Shown here piece after piece: positions 50,790 to 60,057 of a DNA stretch of 64,000 nt (position 1 is the first letter of the stretch; each line of letters opens with the position of its first letter). Under the pieces are notes generated by a model that did no database searches, was not told the origin of the DNA, and saw only the letters and a list, made by a program, of their open reading frames with translations. The stretch is from NCBI RefSeq assembly GCF_002727065.1, contig NZ_PDVP01000016.1:1-64000 (forward strand), written 5' to 3'. A program made the translations under genes and the position numbers. This DNA is from Zhengella mangrovi. Its GTDB lineage: Bacteria; Pseudomonadota; Alphaproteobacteria; Rhizobiales; Rhizobiaceae.

Positions 50790-51839
50790 TCAGTCGCCGG
50801 CCGGCTTTCCCTGTCGCGCCAGCAGTACCGGCACGAACACGGCCAGGAACAGCAGGCGGATGACATGGTGAGCCGCCACGAAAGCGGGATCCGCACCCAT
50901 CAGCTTGGCCATGGCGGTCATGGTTTCCACGCCGCCGGGGGCCAGCGCGATCACCATCGCACCGAAGGGAATGCCCGTTGCCGCCGAGGCACCCGCCGCG
51001 GCCAGGGTGGCGATGACCACGGAGATACCCGTTCCAAGCAGGCCTGCGCCCAGCGCCTGGCGCAATTCGCCGGCGGTGACCCCGGAAAACCGGGTTCCGA
51101 TCAGAGTTCCGAGCAGCACGTAGGCCGGCGTCGACAGCCAGGAAGGCAGCCCGCCGGACATCTGCCCGTCGAGATGGCCGATCGTCGAGATCAGCATCCC
51201 GCCAAGCAGGTAGGCAGCCGGCATGCGCAGGACCTTGAACAGCCAGCCTGCAATCACTGCCAGGAAAAGGGCCGCGGCCATCTGCAGCAGCGTCATCTCG
51301 TCCACCGCGCCTGACGGGGCGGGCAGATGCCCGCCGGCAAGCGACACCACCGGCGGCACGGCCAGCGTCAGGAAGAGCACACGCATCGACTGCACCACGC
51401 CAATCAGGCGGACATCCAGCCCGGCCTGCTCCGCCATGGCAAGCACGTAGCTCAGGTGCCCCGGCGTCGACGACAGCACGGCGGACTTGCCGCTGGTGCC
51501 CGTCAGCCGGGTCAGCGCCATGCGCGAGACGAACATGATCAGCACGAGCGAGACGATCAGCACCGACAGGCTGATCGGCCATCGCGTCAGGCCGTCAAGG
51601 ACTTCCGGCGTCACGCCGGCGCCCATCGCCAGGCCGATCAGGACGAAGGAGGCATCGCGCACGGGCACCGGGATCCCGAGCCGCAGCCCGGCCAGGCCGG
51701 CCAGCGTCACCAGCACCGCCGGTCCGGTGAGGAAAGGCGCCGGAAGTCCGGCGGTCCACGCGATCAGGGCGCCCGTGCCACCGGCCGCCAGGGCGGTCAG
51801 CAGCGGCACCAGGGGATGGGTCATTTCCGGTCGTGGCAT
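50790..51839 (-). CDS. AbrB-family (PF05145) membrane protein
   Basis: A 349-residue membrane protein with roughly ten hydrophobic segments and the duplicated G-x-P-A-x-L/P-G-H-L motifs of the AbrB family (once called 'ammonia monooxygenase'): AGLPAPFLTGPAVLVTLAGL, then SSTPGHLSYVLAMAEQAGLDVRLIGVVQSMRVLFL and LGTLIGTRFSG, with a second-half APGGVETMTAMA. Function is thought to be transport or regulation and is unproven. The start could be ATG 51839 or ATG 51824; neither has a strong site. Transcribed away from the riboswitch operon. Confidence 0.85.
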   Translation of the reverse strand: MPRPEMTHPLVPLLTALAAGGTGALIAWTAGLPAPFLTGPAVLVTLAGLAGLRLGIPVPVRDASFVLIGLAMGAGVTPEVLDGLTRWPISLSVLIVSLVLIMFVSRMALTRLTGTSGKSAVLSSTPGHLSYVLAMAEQAGLDVRLIGVVQSMRVLFLTLAVPPVVSLAGGHLPAPSGAVDEMTLLQMAAALFLAVIAGWLFKVLRMPAAYLLGGMLISTIGHLDGQMSGGLPSWLSTPAYVLLGTLIGTRFSGVTAGELRQALGAGLLGTGISVVIATLAAAGASAATGIPFGAMVIALAPGGVETMTAMAKLMGADPAFVAAHHVIRLLFLAVFVPVLLARQGKPAGD

Positions 51840-51988
51840 CAGGCCGCGCGATCCATGGGCAGGGTGGGAATGGCAAGGTGGTACGCAAGCCCTGCCCGTC
51901 ACGCAAGGCGAAAAGCATAGGCTTTGGCGATGCCCGTGACAGATTCACAACAGCCGGGCAACGAACGGTGGGGATTCTTGACAAATCG

Positions 51989-52018
51989 TTGACAGACAGC
52001 CTCCCGCCTGCGCTTAAG
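51989..52018 (+). promoter_or_regulatory. candidate promoter of the cobalamin operon
   Basis: TTGACA (51989-51994) and CTTAAG (52013-52018) are 18 bases apart; another TTGACA lies at 51978. Transcription would start near 52025, just before the riboswitch aptamer, which is consistent. Confidence 0.45.
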
Positions 52019-52029
52019 TGGTTCCGTTG

Positions 52030-52215
52030 ATGGTCCTCGTCGCCACGGGCACGAGGCTAAGAGGGAATCCGGAAGGCCGTCCGAAAGGAAGACACGGTTT
52101 GGCCGGAACTGCCCCCGCAACTGTGAGCGGTTTGGCCCGTCCACACGCCACTGGTCCCCATCCGGACCGGGAAGGCGGACAGGCCGTAAAATCGCGAGTC
52201 AGGAGACCTGCCATC
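52030..52215 (+). promoter_or_regulatory. adenosylcobalamin riboswitch
   Basis: The leader has the main conserved blocks of a Cob riboswitch: GGGAATCCGG near 52063, GGAACTGCCCCCGCAACTGTGAGCGG (52101-52126, split by stems), GCCACTG, GGGAAGGCGG and the B12 box GAGTCAGGAGACCTGCC at 52196-52212. It lies 136 bases before the btuB start. Binding of adenosylcobalamin would lower expression of the whole uptake operon, probably by occluding the btuB ribosome-binding site, since no terminator hairpin with a T-run is obvious. Confidence 0.95.
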
Positions 52216-52350
52216 AGCGCGTCACCCGGCCGGACACGGGGTGTGTCAGGGCTGCCCAGCGCAAGCGGTGACGGATCGTCGCCGCTGGCTGGTCGCTCCC
52301 AAGCAACACCTGCCGGCACATGAAATTGCAGAGGAACCGGAGGGGTCTCC

Positions 52351-54294
52351 ATGTCTGCATCTGCCTGCACCACCGCGCGGATTGCCGCGCTTGCCGCGGT
52401 CCTCGCGGCGTCCACCGCCTTGCCCGCACACGCCCAGGACATCGTCATCGATGCCGGCGAGGTCGTCGTCTCCACGCCCAATCGCACCACCGACAAGAAG
52501 GACCGCGTCGGCTCCAAGGTCGAGGTGGTGACGAAGAAGGAGATCGAGGAAGCGGCCAAGCCGGCCGTCACCGACTACCTCGCCACCATGCCGGGCGTGT
52601 CCGTTTCGGCCAATGGCGGCAACGGCGGCCAGGAAACCGGCCTGTTCGTTCGCGGGGCGGACAAGAAATACGTCAAGACGCTGGTCAATGGCATCGACGT
52701 CTCCGATCCGAGCGCGACACAGGTACAGCCCGCGCTCGAGAGCATGACCTCCGGCAACGTGACCGGGATCGAACTGCTGAAGGGGTCGCAGTCCACGCTC
52801 TACGGGTCCGACGCCGTCGCGGGCGTCCTGGCGGTCTCGACGCTCGACGGGATCGAGCAGGGCCTCCACCACGACATTTTCGGCGAAGTGGGCTCTTTCG
52901 GCACCTGGCGTGGCGGTTATGTCTTTTCCGGCGCCTCCGAAACCGGCAAGTTCGCGGCCGGCATCACCGGTATCACCTCGAAGGGCATTTCCGCGGCGAA
53001 GACCAATGGCACCGGGCCCGTCGATCTCGATCCGGCACGCCTGGAAGCCGATGCCTTCGACAACGTCTCGGCCGATTTCGCTGGCGAACAGCAACTGTCC
53101 GACACGGTCACGATCTTCGGCGCGGCCCTCTACCGCAGGACCAATGCCGATTACGACGACTCGGGCAATCCGCCGACCGACAACAATTTCAACACCGCGC
53201 GCTCACGCCAGCTGGCCGGCCGCATGGGCGCCAACATCGACCTCATGGACGGGCGCTGGCGCAACACCATTTCCATGCAGGCCTTCGACGTCGACCGCGA
53301 CCTGAATTCCGTTTCGATTTTCGGCCCCTTCATCGGCAACTGGCGCGGACAGCGGCTGAAGTTCGACTACCAGGGCGCCTATGACATTTCCGACCGGCTG
53401 ACGCTTCAATACGGCGCTGACCACGAGCGCCAGACCGCCCGCTCGTCCGACAACTACGGCGGCAGCACCAACAACAGCCAGGACATGACCGGCCTGTGGA
53501 GCCAGTTGGTCTGGGATCCGACGGACACACTGACCCTGACGGCTGGCGTGCGCCACGACATCCACAATGTCTTCGGCGGCCACACCACATGGCGGGCCAG
53601 TGCCTCCTGGCGGGCGACCGAGACGACCCGGCTGCATGCCTCGACGGGGTCCGGCTTCCGCGCCCCGTCCCTCTACGAGCTCTATGCCCCCTTCGGCACC
53701 GGCAACACCGCGCTGCTGCCCGAGCAAAGCCTGAGCTTCGATGCCGGCGTGGAGCAGACCTTTCTTGGCGGCCGCCTGGTTGTCGATGTCACCGGCTTCC
53801 TGCTCGATACCGACAACCTGATCGACTATTCCTACTCCACCTTCTCCTATGTTCAGGTGCCTGGCGTCACCAAACGCTCCGGCGTGGAAGTGGCCAGCAC
53901 ATGGGCCGTCACGCCGGATTTCGACATCCGGGGCGCCTACACCTATACCCGCACGAAACAGCCCGACGGCCTGCGCCGCCCGCGCATTCCCGAGCACGAC
54001 GTCAGCCTGTCGGCCATCTGGCGGCCGGCGGAGAACTGGACCGTCAGCGCCACCGCGCGCGGCGTCGTCAACCTGACCGACCGCGTGTCTGCCGGGTTCG
54101 GCACCTTCAACGACGTGCGGCTGGATAATTTCGTCAAGGTGGACGCCAGGATCGCCTGGAAGCCGAGCGAGGATTACGAGGTCTACCTGCGCGGCGAAAA
54201 CCTGCTGGACCAGAAGTACGAGACGGTCGCCGGCTATTCCACGCCCGGCATCTCGGTCTTCGCCGGCTTCCGCGCGAAGTTCGGTTCGGAGTGA
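52351..54294 (+). CDS. btuB: TonB-dependent cobalamin outer-membrane receptor (BtuB)
   Basis: A 647-residue TonB-dependent receptor. Signal peptide cleaved near AHAQ, then TonB-box-like DIVIDAGEVVVST; plug domain with VTDYLATMPGVSVS and LKGSQSTLYGSDAVAGVLAV; a barrel ending in a typical C-terminal strand (FAGFRAKFGSE). It binds cobalamin at the cell surface and moves it to the periplasm with TonB energy. First gene of the riboswitch-controlled operon. ATG 52351 with GGAGGG 8 bases before. Confidence 0.95.
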   Translation: MSASACTTARIAALAAVLAASTALPAHAQDIVIDAGEVVVSTPNRTTDKKDRVGSKVEVVTKKEIEEAAKPAVTDYLATMPGVSVSANGGNGGQETGLFVRGADKKYVKTLVNGIDVSDPSATQVQPALESMTSGNVTGIELLKGSQSTLYGSDAVAGVLAVSTLDGIEQGLHHDIFGEVGSFGTWRGGYVFSGASETGKFAAGITGITSKGISAAKTNGTGPVDLDPARLEADAFDNVSADFAGEQQLSDTVTIFGAALYRRTNADYDDSGNPPTDNNFNTARSRQLAGRMGANIDLMDGRWRNTISMQAFDVDRDLNSVSIFGPFIGNWRGQRLKFDYQGAYDISDRLTLQYGADHERQTARSSDNYGGSTNNSQDMTGLWSQLVWDPTDTLTLTAGVRHDIHNVFGGHTTWRASASWRATETTRLHASTGSGFRAPSLYELYAPFGTGNTALLPEQSLSFDAGVEQTFLGGRLVVDVTGFLLDTDNLIDYSYSTFSYVQVPGVTKRSGVEVASTWAVTPDFDIRGAYTYTRTKQPDGLRRPRIPEHDVSLSAIWRPAENWTVSATARGVVNLTDRVSAGFGTFNDVRLDNFVKVDARIAWKPSEDYEVYLRGENLLDQKYETVAGYSTPGISVFAGFRAKFGSE

Positions 54295-54300
54295 CGACCC

Positions 54301-55170
54301 GTGGTGCGGCGATCCGGAATCCGCGTCGCCGCCGCCCTTCTGGCCGTCCTGGCCGGAACGGGCGCATGGGCGGACGGCGCGCTGCCGACCGTCCATTCGC
54401 TCAACCTGTGCACCGACCAGCTGGCCATGCTGATCGCGGCGCCCGGCCAGATCCGGTCGATCTCCGAACTGGCGATCGATCCCTCGCTTTCCGCGCTCGC
54501 CGGCCAGGCGCGCACCTATCCTGCCAACCGCGGCCTTGCCGAGGAAGTGGTCGCGGACCAGCCCGACCTGGTCGTGACCGGCGCCTGGTCGGCCCGCAAC
54601 GCCACCGACCTGTTGCGCAGTCTCGGCTACCGTGTCGAGACCTTCCGGCCGGACCTGACGCTCGATGGCATCCGCGGCGACATTCTCCGCATGGGTGATC
54701 TCCTGCACCGCCGGGATACGGCGCGCGAACTCGTCGCGGGCTTCGATGCCGAACTGGCCCGCGCGCCCGATGCCGGGTGCCCGGCTGCCTTCCATCCCCG
54801 CCTTCTGGTTTTCGGCCCCAATGGCGTCACCGAAGGCGCCGGCACCCTGCCGGACACGGTCATCAAGGCCGCCGGATTCGTCAACCTGGGCGCCGAACCG
54901 GGCACCGGCGGCATGGCCTTCATCTCGCTCGAGCAGGTCATCGCCATGCGCCCCGATGTCATCCTGCTGCCCGCCGACGACCCCGCAGCGCCGGCGCTGG
55001 CCCAGAAGCTCTTCAGCCATCCCGCGCTCAAGGCCAGCGGCGCCCGGATCGTTCGCGGCGCCGTCGATGCCGCGCTCTGGACCTGTGGCGGTCCGTTCAC
55101 CGCCCGGGCCGTCACCGGGTTGAAACGGCTCAAGGCAAGTCTGCCCGGCTGCCGGGGTCCCGGCTCATGA
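54301..55170 (+). CDS. btuF: cobalamin ABC transporter substrate-binding protein (BtuF-like)
   Basis: A 289-residue class-III periplasmic binding protein with a signal peptide ending at AWA-DG. Its fold segments are PTVHSLNLCTDQLAMLIA, YPANRGLAEEVVADQPDLVV and SLEQVIAMRPDVILLP. It begins at GTG 54301, 6 bases after the btuB stop, and overlaps btuC by 4 bases. Cobalamin specificity comes from the riboswitch and BtuB; the family alone (BtuF/FhuD/FepB) would not show it. Confidence 0.9.
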   Translation: MVRRSGIRVAAALLAVLAGTGAWADGALPTVHSLNLCTDQLAMLIAAPGQIRSISELAIDPSLSALAGQARTYPANRGLAEEVVADQPDLVVTGAWSARNATDLLRSLGYRVETFRPDLTLDGIRGDILRMGDLLHRRDTARELVAGFDAELARAPDAGCPAAFHPRLLVFGPNGVTEGAGTLPDTVIKAAGFVNLGAEPGTGGMAFISLEQVIAMRPDVILLPADDPAAPALAQKLFSHPALKASGARIVRGAVDAALWTCGGPFTARAVTGLKRLKASLPGCRGPGS

Positions 55171-56150
55171 CCCGGCTTGCCGCCCTCATGGCCGCGCTGG
55201 CGGCACTGCTGTTCCTGGCCTCGCTCGCGGTCGGCGCATCGGATATTCCCGTGCTCCACGGGCTCGCCGCCCTCGTCACCGGCAGCGATCCGCTGGCCGC
55301 AACCATCATGCGCGATATCCGACTGCCGCGCGCTTTGCTTGGCCTCGGCATCGGCTTTTCGCTCGGTCTCGGCGGCGCGGCTCTCCAGGGCTTCCTGCGC
55401 AACCCGCTTGCCGAACCCGGCCTGGTCGGCGTCTCCGGTGCCGCCGCGCTGGGCGCCGTCGCCGTTTTCTACACCGGCCTGTCGGCCTTCGGCGGCTTCA
55501 CGGTGCAACTGGGCGCCCTGGCCGGTGCGGCCGGGGCCGTGGTCTTCCTGATCGGGCTGGCCGGCCGCCGGTCCTCTCCCATGACCCTGGTTCTCGCCGG
55601 CGTCGCGCTCACCAGCCTGACCGGCGCGCTGACCGCCCTGGCGCTGAACCTCTCACCCAATCCCTTCGCCTCCTACGAGATCATCTTCTGGCTCCTCGGC
55701 TCGCTGAAGGACCGGGCCCTTGGCGATGCCGCGCTGGCCTTGCCGCTGATGGCGGCAGGCTGGGCGCTGCTGTTCGCCTGCGCTTCAGCCCTCGATGCCC
55801 TGACTCTCGGCGATGACACCGCCCGCTCGCTGGGCGTGAACCTGCCGCGCACGGCGACGATGCTGGTGGCCGGCGTGGCCCTGTCGGCTGGCGCCGGCGT
55901 CGCGGTTGCCGGAACCATCGGCTTCGTCGGCCTGGTCGTGCCGCATCTGCTTCGTCCCTTCACCGACGAGCGGCCGTCCTCCCTGCTGCTGGCCTCGGGC
56001 TTCGGCGGCGCGGCCCTGCTGCTGGCCGCCGACATCGCGGTGCGCCTTCTGACCACGGGGCGCGAACTGAATGTCGGCGTCCTGACGGCGCTGATTGGCG
56101 CACCCTTCTTCCTCTGGCTGGTCATGTCCAACCGGCGGGTGATGGCATGA
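55167..56150 (+). CDS. btuC: cobalamin ABC transporter permease (BtuC-like)
   Basis: A 327-residue FecCD/BtuC-family permease with about ten transmembrane segments. Family motifs are RDIRLPRALLGLGIGFSLGLGGAALQGFLRNPLAEPGLVGVSGAA and, near the end, GTIGFVGLVVPHLLRP. ATG 55167 overlaps btuF (ATGA), and the end overlaps btuD by 4 bases. Confidence 0.94.
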   Translation: MTRLAALMAALAALLFLASLAVGASDIPVLHGLAALVTGSDPLAATIMRDIRLPRALLGLGIGFSLGLGGAALQGFLRNPLAEPGLVGVSGAAALGAVAVFYTGLSAFGGFTVQLGALAGAAGAVVFLIGLAGRRSSPMTLVLAGVALTSLTGALTALALNLSPNPFASYEIIFWLLGSLKDRALGDAALALPLMAAGWALLFACASALDALTLGDDTARSLGVNLPRTATMLVAGVALSAGAGVAVAGTIGFVGLVVPHLLRPFTDERPSSLLLASGFGGAALLLAADIAVRLLTTGRELNVGVLTALIGAPFFLWLVMSNRRVMA

Positions 56151-56932
56151 GCGGCCTCGTCGTGGAAAACCTGGCGGCAGACCTTGGTGGCAGACCCGTG
56201 CTTGCCGGCGTCGGGTTCCGCGTCGCCCCCGGCGAAACCGTCGCGCTGCTCGGGCCCAACGGAGCTGGGAAATCCACACTGCTGCGCTGCCTTGCCGGCC
56301 TCATCCCGGCATCGGGCGGCACGGCCGCATGGGAGGGAAGCGGGCTCGCGGCCATGACGTCCCCGGCGCGCGCCCGGACGCTGGCCTACCTGCCGCAGGA
56401 CAGGGTCGTCCACTGGAACCTCGCTGCCGGGGCCATCGTGGCGCTGGGCCGCCTGCCCCACGGCGCCTCCGCGGGCAGGCTCTCGCCAGCCGATGCCGCC
56501 ATCGTCGCGAACGCCATGGAGACCATGGACGTCGCACACCTGGAGGACAGGCCGGCCTCCGCCATGTCGGGCGGCGAACTCGCCCGCGTGCTGGCCGCGC
56601 GCCTGATTGCCCAGGACACGCCTCTCGTCCTGGCGGACGAACCAGCCGCCAGCCTCGACCCGGCACACCAGATCCGTCTCATGGCGGCCTTCCGCCGGCA
56701 GGCAAGGCAGGGCAAGGCCGTGCTGGTTTCGCTTCACGATATCGAACTGGCCGCCCGCTGGTCCGACCGCGTCATCATCCTGCGCAACGGAACCGTCATT
56801 GCGGACGGAAAGCCGGACAATGCCATCACGGCCGAAACCATGGCGGAGGCCTATGGCATTACCGCGCGGATCGGCCATGATGAATGCGGCCTCACCTTCA
56901 CCCCGCTCGCGCTGACGGGCAACGGAGACTGA
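56147..56932 (+). CDS. btuD: cobalamin ABC transporter ATPase (BtuD-like)
   Basis: A 261-residue ABC ATPase: Walker [16 protein letters not shown]-loop LAYLPQDR, signature [14 protein letters not shown], Walker [13 protein letters not shown] and the H-loop His in LVSLHDIE. It energises BtuC. The stop is 4 bases before the ExbB start. Confidence 0.94.
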
Positions 56933-56936
56933 CACG

Positions 56937-57542
56937 ATGGAAGCCTGGATCGAATCGCTGACCCCCGCGATGGCGGATCTCTTCGACAAGGGCGGCCCGG
57001 CCATGGTGGCGCTGGCCATCCTGTCGGTGCTGGTGGTTGCGGTCTTCCTGCAGAAGGTTCTCGGACTGGCCGCCGAAAGCATGGCCACCGGACGGGCCCA
57101 GAAGGGGCGCCGCTCGTCCGGCGTGCTCGGCAAGGTGCTGGTCCGCCTCGACGACATGCGCGACGGTGCCACGCCGGATCAGCTGGAGACCGAGGCCGAC
57201 ATTGCCGCCCGCTCGGGCATGGCGAAACTGCGGCGCGGCATCGGTTTCCTGCACCTGGCCACGGCCGCCGCGCCGCTGATCGGCCTGCTCGGCACCGTGC
57301 TGGGCATGATCGAGGCGTTCCAGAAACTGGAGAATGCGGGTGACCAGGTGAACCCGGCGCTGCTGGCCGGCGGCATATGGGAAGCCCTCCTGACAACCGC
57401 GGCCGGCATGGTGGTCGGTCTTGCCGCACTGGTCTTTGCCGCTGTCCTCGAGGCCATGGCGGGCAATATCGCGCGGCGCATGGAAGCCGCCATCAATCGC
57501 GCGCTCGTCCGGCCCCGGTCGGCCCCACGGACCGAGCCATGA
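56937..57542 (+). CDS. exbB: ExbB/TolQ-family proton channel
   Basis: A 201-residue protein with three transmembrane segments and the MotA/TolQ/ExbB region ([57 protein letters not shown]). It works with ExbD and TonB to use the proton gradient for BtuB. It starts 4 bases after the btuD-like stop and overlaps exbD by 4. Confidence 0.93.
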
Positions 57543-57964
57543 GCCGCCGCCGCATCACGCTGGCCGCCGAGACGCGCCGCCCGGGCGTCAACCTGACGCC
57601 GATCATGGATGTCGTCTTCATCCTCGTGATCTTCTTCATGCTGGCCGCCCAGTTCGTCCGCCAGGCCGAGCAGCCGCTGGCCCTTGCCCCTGCCGGCGAT
57701 CAGGCTGCCATCGAAACCGACGCTGCACCGCCACAGGAACTGCGTCTCGAGGGGCAACAGGTCCTGCTGGACGGGCAACCCTTGCCCGCGGACGCCCTCG
57801 TTCCGGCACTGTCCTCAGGCGACGACACGCGCTTGCTGATCACCGTCGGGGCCGACGCTCCCTACCAGGCCCTCGTGACGACTCTCGACGCCGCCGCCAA
57901 GGCGGGACGGACCAGGGTTGCGACGCGAACCTTGGGCGATGGATCGCAGGAGGCGAGGCCATGA
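57539..57964 (+). CDS. exbD: ExbD/TolR-family protein (first copy)
   Basis: A 141-residue ExbD: short cytosolic start, one transmembrane helix with the essential Asp in [17 protein letters not shown], and a periplasmic domain. It overlaps exbB and the second exbD gene by 4 bases each. Subunit of the proton-driven TonB motor. Confidence 0.93.
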
Positions 57965-58365
57965 AGCCGCTGCGCCTCGAAACCCCGCGCCCGCCGCAGG
58001 GCGATTCGACCCTGCCGCTGATCAATATCGTCTTCCTGCTCCTGATCTTCGTCATGCTCTCCGGCGTCATTCGCGCCGCAGACCCCCTGCCGCTGAAACC
58101 GGCCGTCGCCGCTGTCGATCCGGCTGGTGCACCGATGGCGGAGCGGACGCTCTACGTTGCCGCCGACGGCCGGATGGCGTGGAACAGCCTGGAGGGCGAT
58201 GCGGCCTTGACCGGCTTTGGCACTGCCTTCGTTGAAGGCGCCTGGGACCGGGCCTGGCTCAAGGCCGACCGCGATGCCGATGCGGCAAGGATCGTGGACC
58301 TGACCGGGACCCTGCGTGCGGCCGGCGTCACCTCGCTGACCATGATCGTCGAGGCCAGGCCATGA
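57961..58365 (+). CDS. exbD2: ExbD/TolR-like protein (second copy, atypical)
   Basis: A 134-residue ExbD-like protein: a cytosolic head, one helix LPLINIVFLLLIFVMLSG and a periplasmic part. The Asp of the membrane motif (MD in the first copy) is replaced by Asn (L-I-N-I-V-F), so it may not carry protons. It overlaps its neighbours by 4 bases on each side. A heteromeric ExbD pair is therefore plausible. Confidence 0.88.
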   Translation: MKPLRLETPRPPQGDSTLPLINIVFLLLIFVMLSGVIRAADPLPLKPAVAAVDPAGAPMAERTLYVAADGRMAWNSLEGDAALTGFGTAFVEGAWDRAWLKADRDADAARIVDLTGTLRAAGVTSLTMIVEARP

Positions 58366-59330
58366 AGCTGCTGCGCGCCGTGATTGCCATCCTGCTCTCG
58401 CTCGGCCTCCATGCCGCGCTGGCAGCGGTCGTCGCCAGGGGCATGGACGGTGGAGGCGACAGCAGCGAACCGGGTGACATGAGCGTGACCGTGACCCTGA
58501 TCGAGGCAGCCGGGTCAGACGAGACGGAAGCCGATCCGGAAATGGCGTCGCTCCCGGACGGAGAGCAGTCAGCGCCGGAAACGGAGGACCGCGCGGCCAC
58601 GACCGATGCCGCAGCCGCCGAAGTGGAAACGCCCGTGGAAACGGCCCGGCCGGACGCCGCGGAGATCACTCTGCCGCAACCGGTGCCGGACCTGCCGACG
58701 GCGCCCCCCGTTGTTGATCTCGCGCCGGTCGATATCGCCGCCGCCCTGCCTGCTCTCGCCATGCCGCAGACCGCCCCGCAGGTTCCCCCTCCGCCCGCGG
58801 AGGAAGCCTGGAGCGAGCTGCCGCAGACCGTCGCGGTGCTGCCCAGCCCTCGCCCCGAGATCGCGAAAGCCGCGCCGGAACAAGGTGCCGGCAAGGTGCT
58901 GCGGCGGGTCGGGCCGAAGCCTTCCCGCGAACCGGCCAGGCCACGGAAAGGCAAACCGTCGCGGAAAGCCGGCACCGATGGCGGATCGAAGGGCGCGGCC
59001 ACGGCGAGCCAGCGCAGCCAGCGTGGCAAGCAGGCCGGACCGTCGCGCGCCGGGCTGCGCAGCGCGATGGCGAGCTATGGCGCACGCGTCAACAGCCACG
59101 TGGCGCGCCGCAAGCCGCGCAGTGCCGATGGCCGCGGCACGGTGAGCCTGAACCTGCGTATTGCCCGCAGTGGCGCCCTGCTCGGCGCAAGTATCAGTTC
59201 CAGTTCGGGAAATGCAGCGCTGGACCGCAAGGCGCTGGAGACGGCGCGCCGGGCGGCGCCCTATCCCCCTCCGCCGGACGACCTGCCCGGCAAGAGCCTT
59301 GCCCTGCGCATCCGGCTGAGCTTCCGCTGA
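58362..59330 (+). CDS. tonB: TonB-family energy-transducing protein
   Basis: A 322-residue TonB-like protein: a single N-terminal helix with the typical His/Ser pattern (AIAILLSLGLHAALAAVV), a long Pro/Ala/Glu-rich periplasmic spacer (30-200), basic Lys/Arg stretches and a C-terminal TonB domain (YGARVNSHVARRKP, GTVSLNLRIARSGALLGA, LDRKALETARRAAPYPPPP). It closes the cobalamin operon, giving BtuB a dedicated energy source. Confidence 0.92.
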   Translation: MKLLRAVIAILLSLGLHAALAAVVARGMDGGGDSSEPGDMSVTVTLIEAAGSDETEADPEMASLPDGEQSAPETEDRAATTDAAAAEVETPVETARPDAAEITLPQPVPDLPTAPPVVDLAPVDIAAALPALAMPQTAPQVPPPPAEEAWSELPQTVAVLPSPRPEIAKAAPEQGAGKVLRRVGPKPSREPARPRKGKPSRKAGTDGGSKGAATASQRSQRGKQAGPSRAGLRSAMASYGARVNSHVARRKPRSADGRGTVSLNLRIARSGALLGASISSSSGNAALDRKALETARRAAPYPPPPDDLPGKSLALRIRLSFR

Positions 59331-59352
59331 CCCCGGGCAGGCTTCTGATCGT

Positions 59353-60042
59353 TCAGCTCTCCTGGATGGCGTAACCGGCGCCGCGGATCGTGCGGATCAC
59401 GTCCGGCATGTTGCCGATGTTCACCGCCTTGCGCAGCCGCCCGATGTGGACATCCACGGTACGCTCGTCGATGTAGATCGTCTCGCCCCAGACATTGTCG
59501 AGCAACTGCCCGCGCGAGAACACCCGGCCGGGATGCTGCATCAGGTATTCCAGCAGGCGGAATTCGGTCGGCCCCAGCTTCACCTCCCGCTTGGCGCGGT
59601 AGACGCGGTGCGTCTCGCGATCCAGCATGATGTCGCCGACGGACAGCGTGCCCGACAGCATTTCCGGCTTGGCGCGCCGCAGGAGCGCCCGCACCCGCGC
59701 CAGGAACTCCGGGGTCGAGAAGGGTTTGACGAGGTAGTCGTCGGCCCCGGTGGACAGGCCGCGGACCCGGTCGCTTTCCTCGCCGCGCGCCGTGAGCATG
59801 ATGACCGGCAGACGCTCGGTCTCCGGGCGCATCCGCAGCCGCCGGCACAGTTCGATGCCGGAAACGCCGGGCAGCATCCAGTCGAGAACCAAAAGGTCGG
59901 GCACGTTTTCCCGCAGCCGCAGTTCGGCTTCGTCGCCGCGCGACACGACTTCCACCTCGTAGCCCTCGGCTTCGAGATTGTACTGCAGCAGGACGCCCAG
60001 CGGCTCCTCGTCCTCGACGACCAGAATGCGCGGGGATGCCAT
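59353..60042 (-). CDS. phoB: phosphate response regulator (PhoB)
   Basis: A 229-residue OmpR-type regulator. Receiver with acidic pocket (VVEDEEPLG), phospho-Asp in LLVLDWMLPG and Lys in YLVKPFS; winged helix with RTVDVHIGRLRKAVN and IRTIRGAGYAI. The order pst-phoU-phoB identifies it as PhoB. It activates the pho regulon when phosphate is scarce. No phoR is visible in the window. Confidence 0.96.
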   Translation of the reverse strand: MASPRILVVEDEEPLGVLLQYNLEAEGYEVEVVSRGDEAELRLRENVPDLLVLDWMLPGVSGIELCRRLRMRPETERLPVIMLTARGEESDRVRGLSTGADDYLVKPFSTPEFLARVRALLRRAKPEMLSGTLSVGDIMLDRETHRVYRAKREVKLGPTEFRLLEYLMQHPGRVFSRGQLLDNVWGETIYIDERTVDVHIGRLRKAVNIGNMPDVIRTIRGAGYAIQES

Positions 60043-60057
60043 CGTCTGTCGCGCTCC

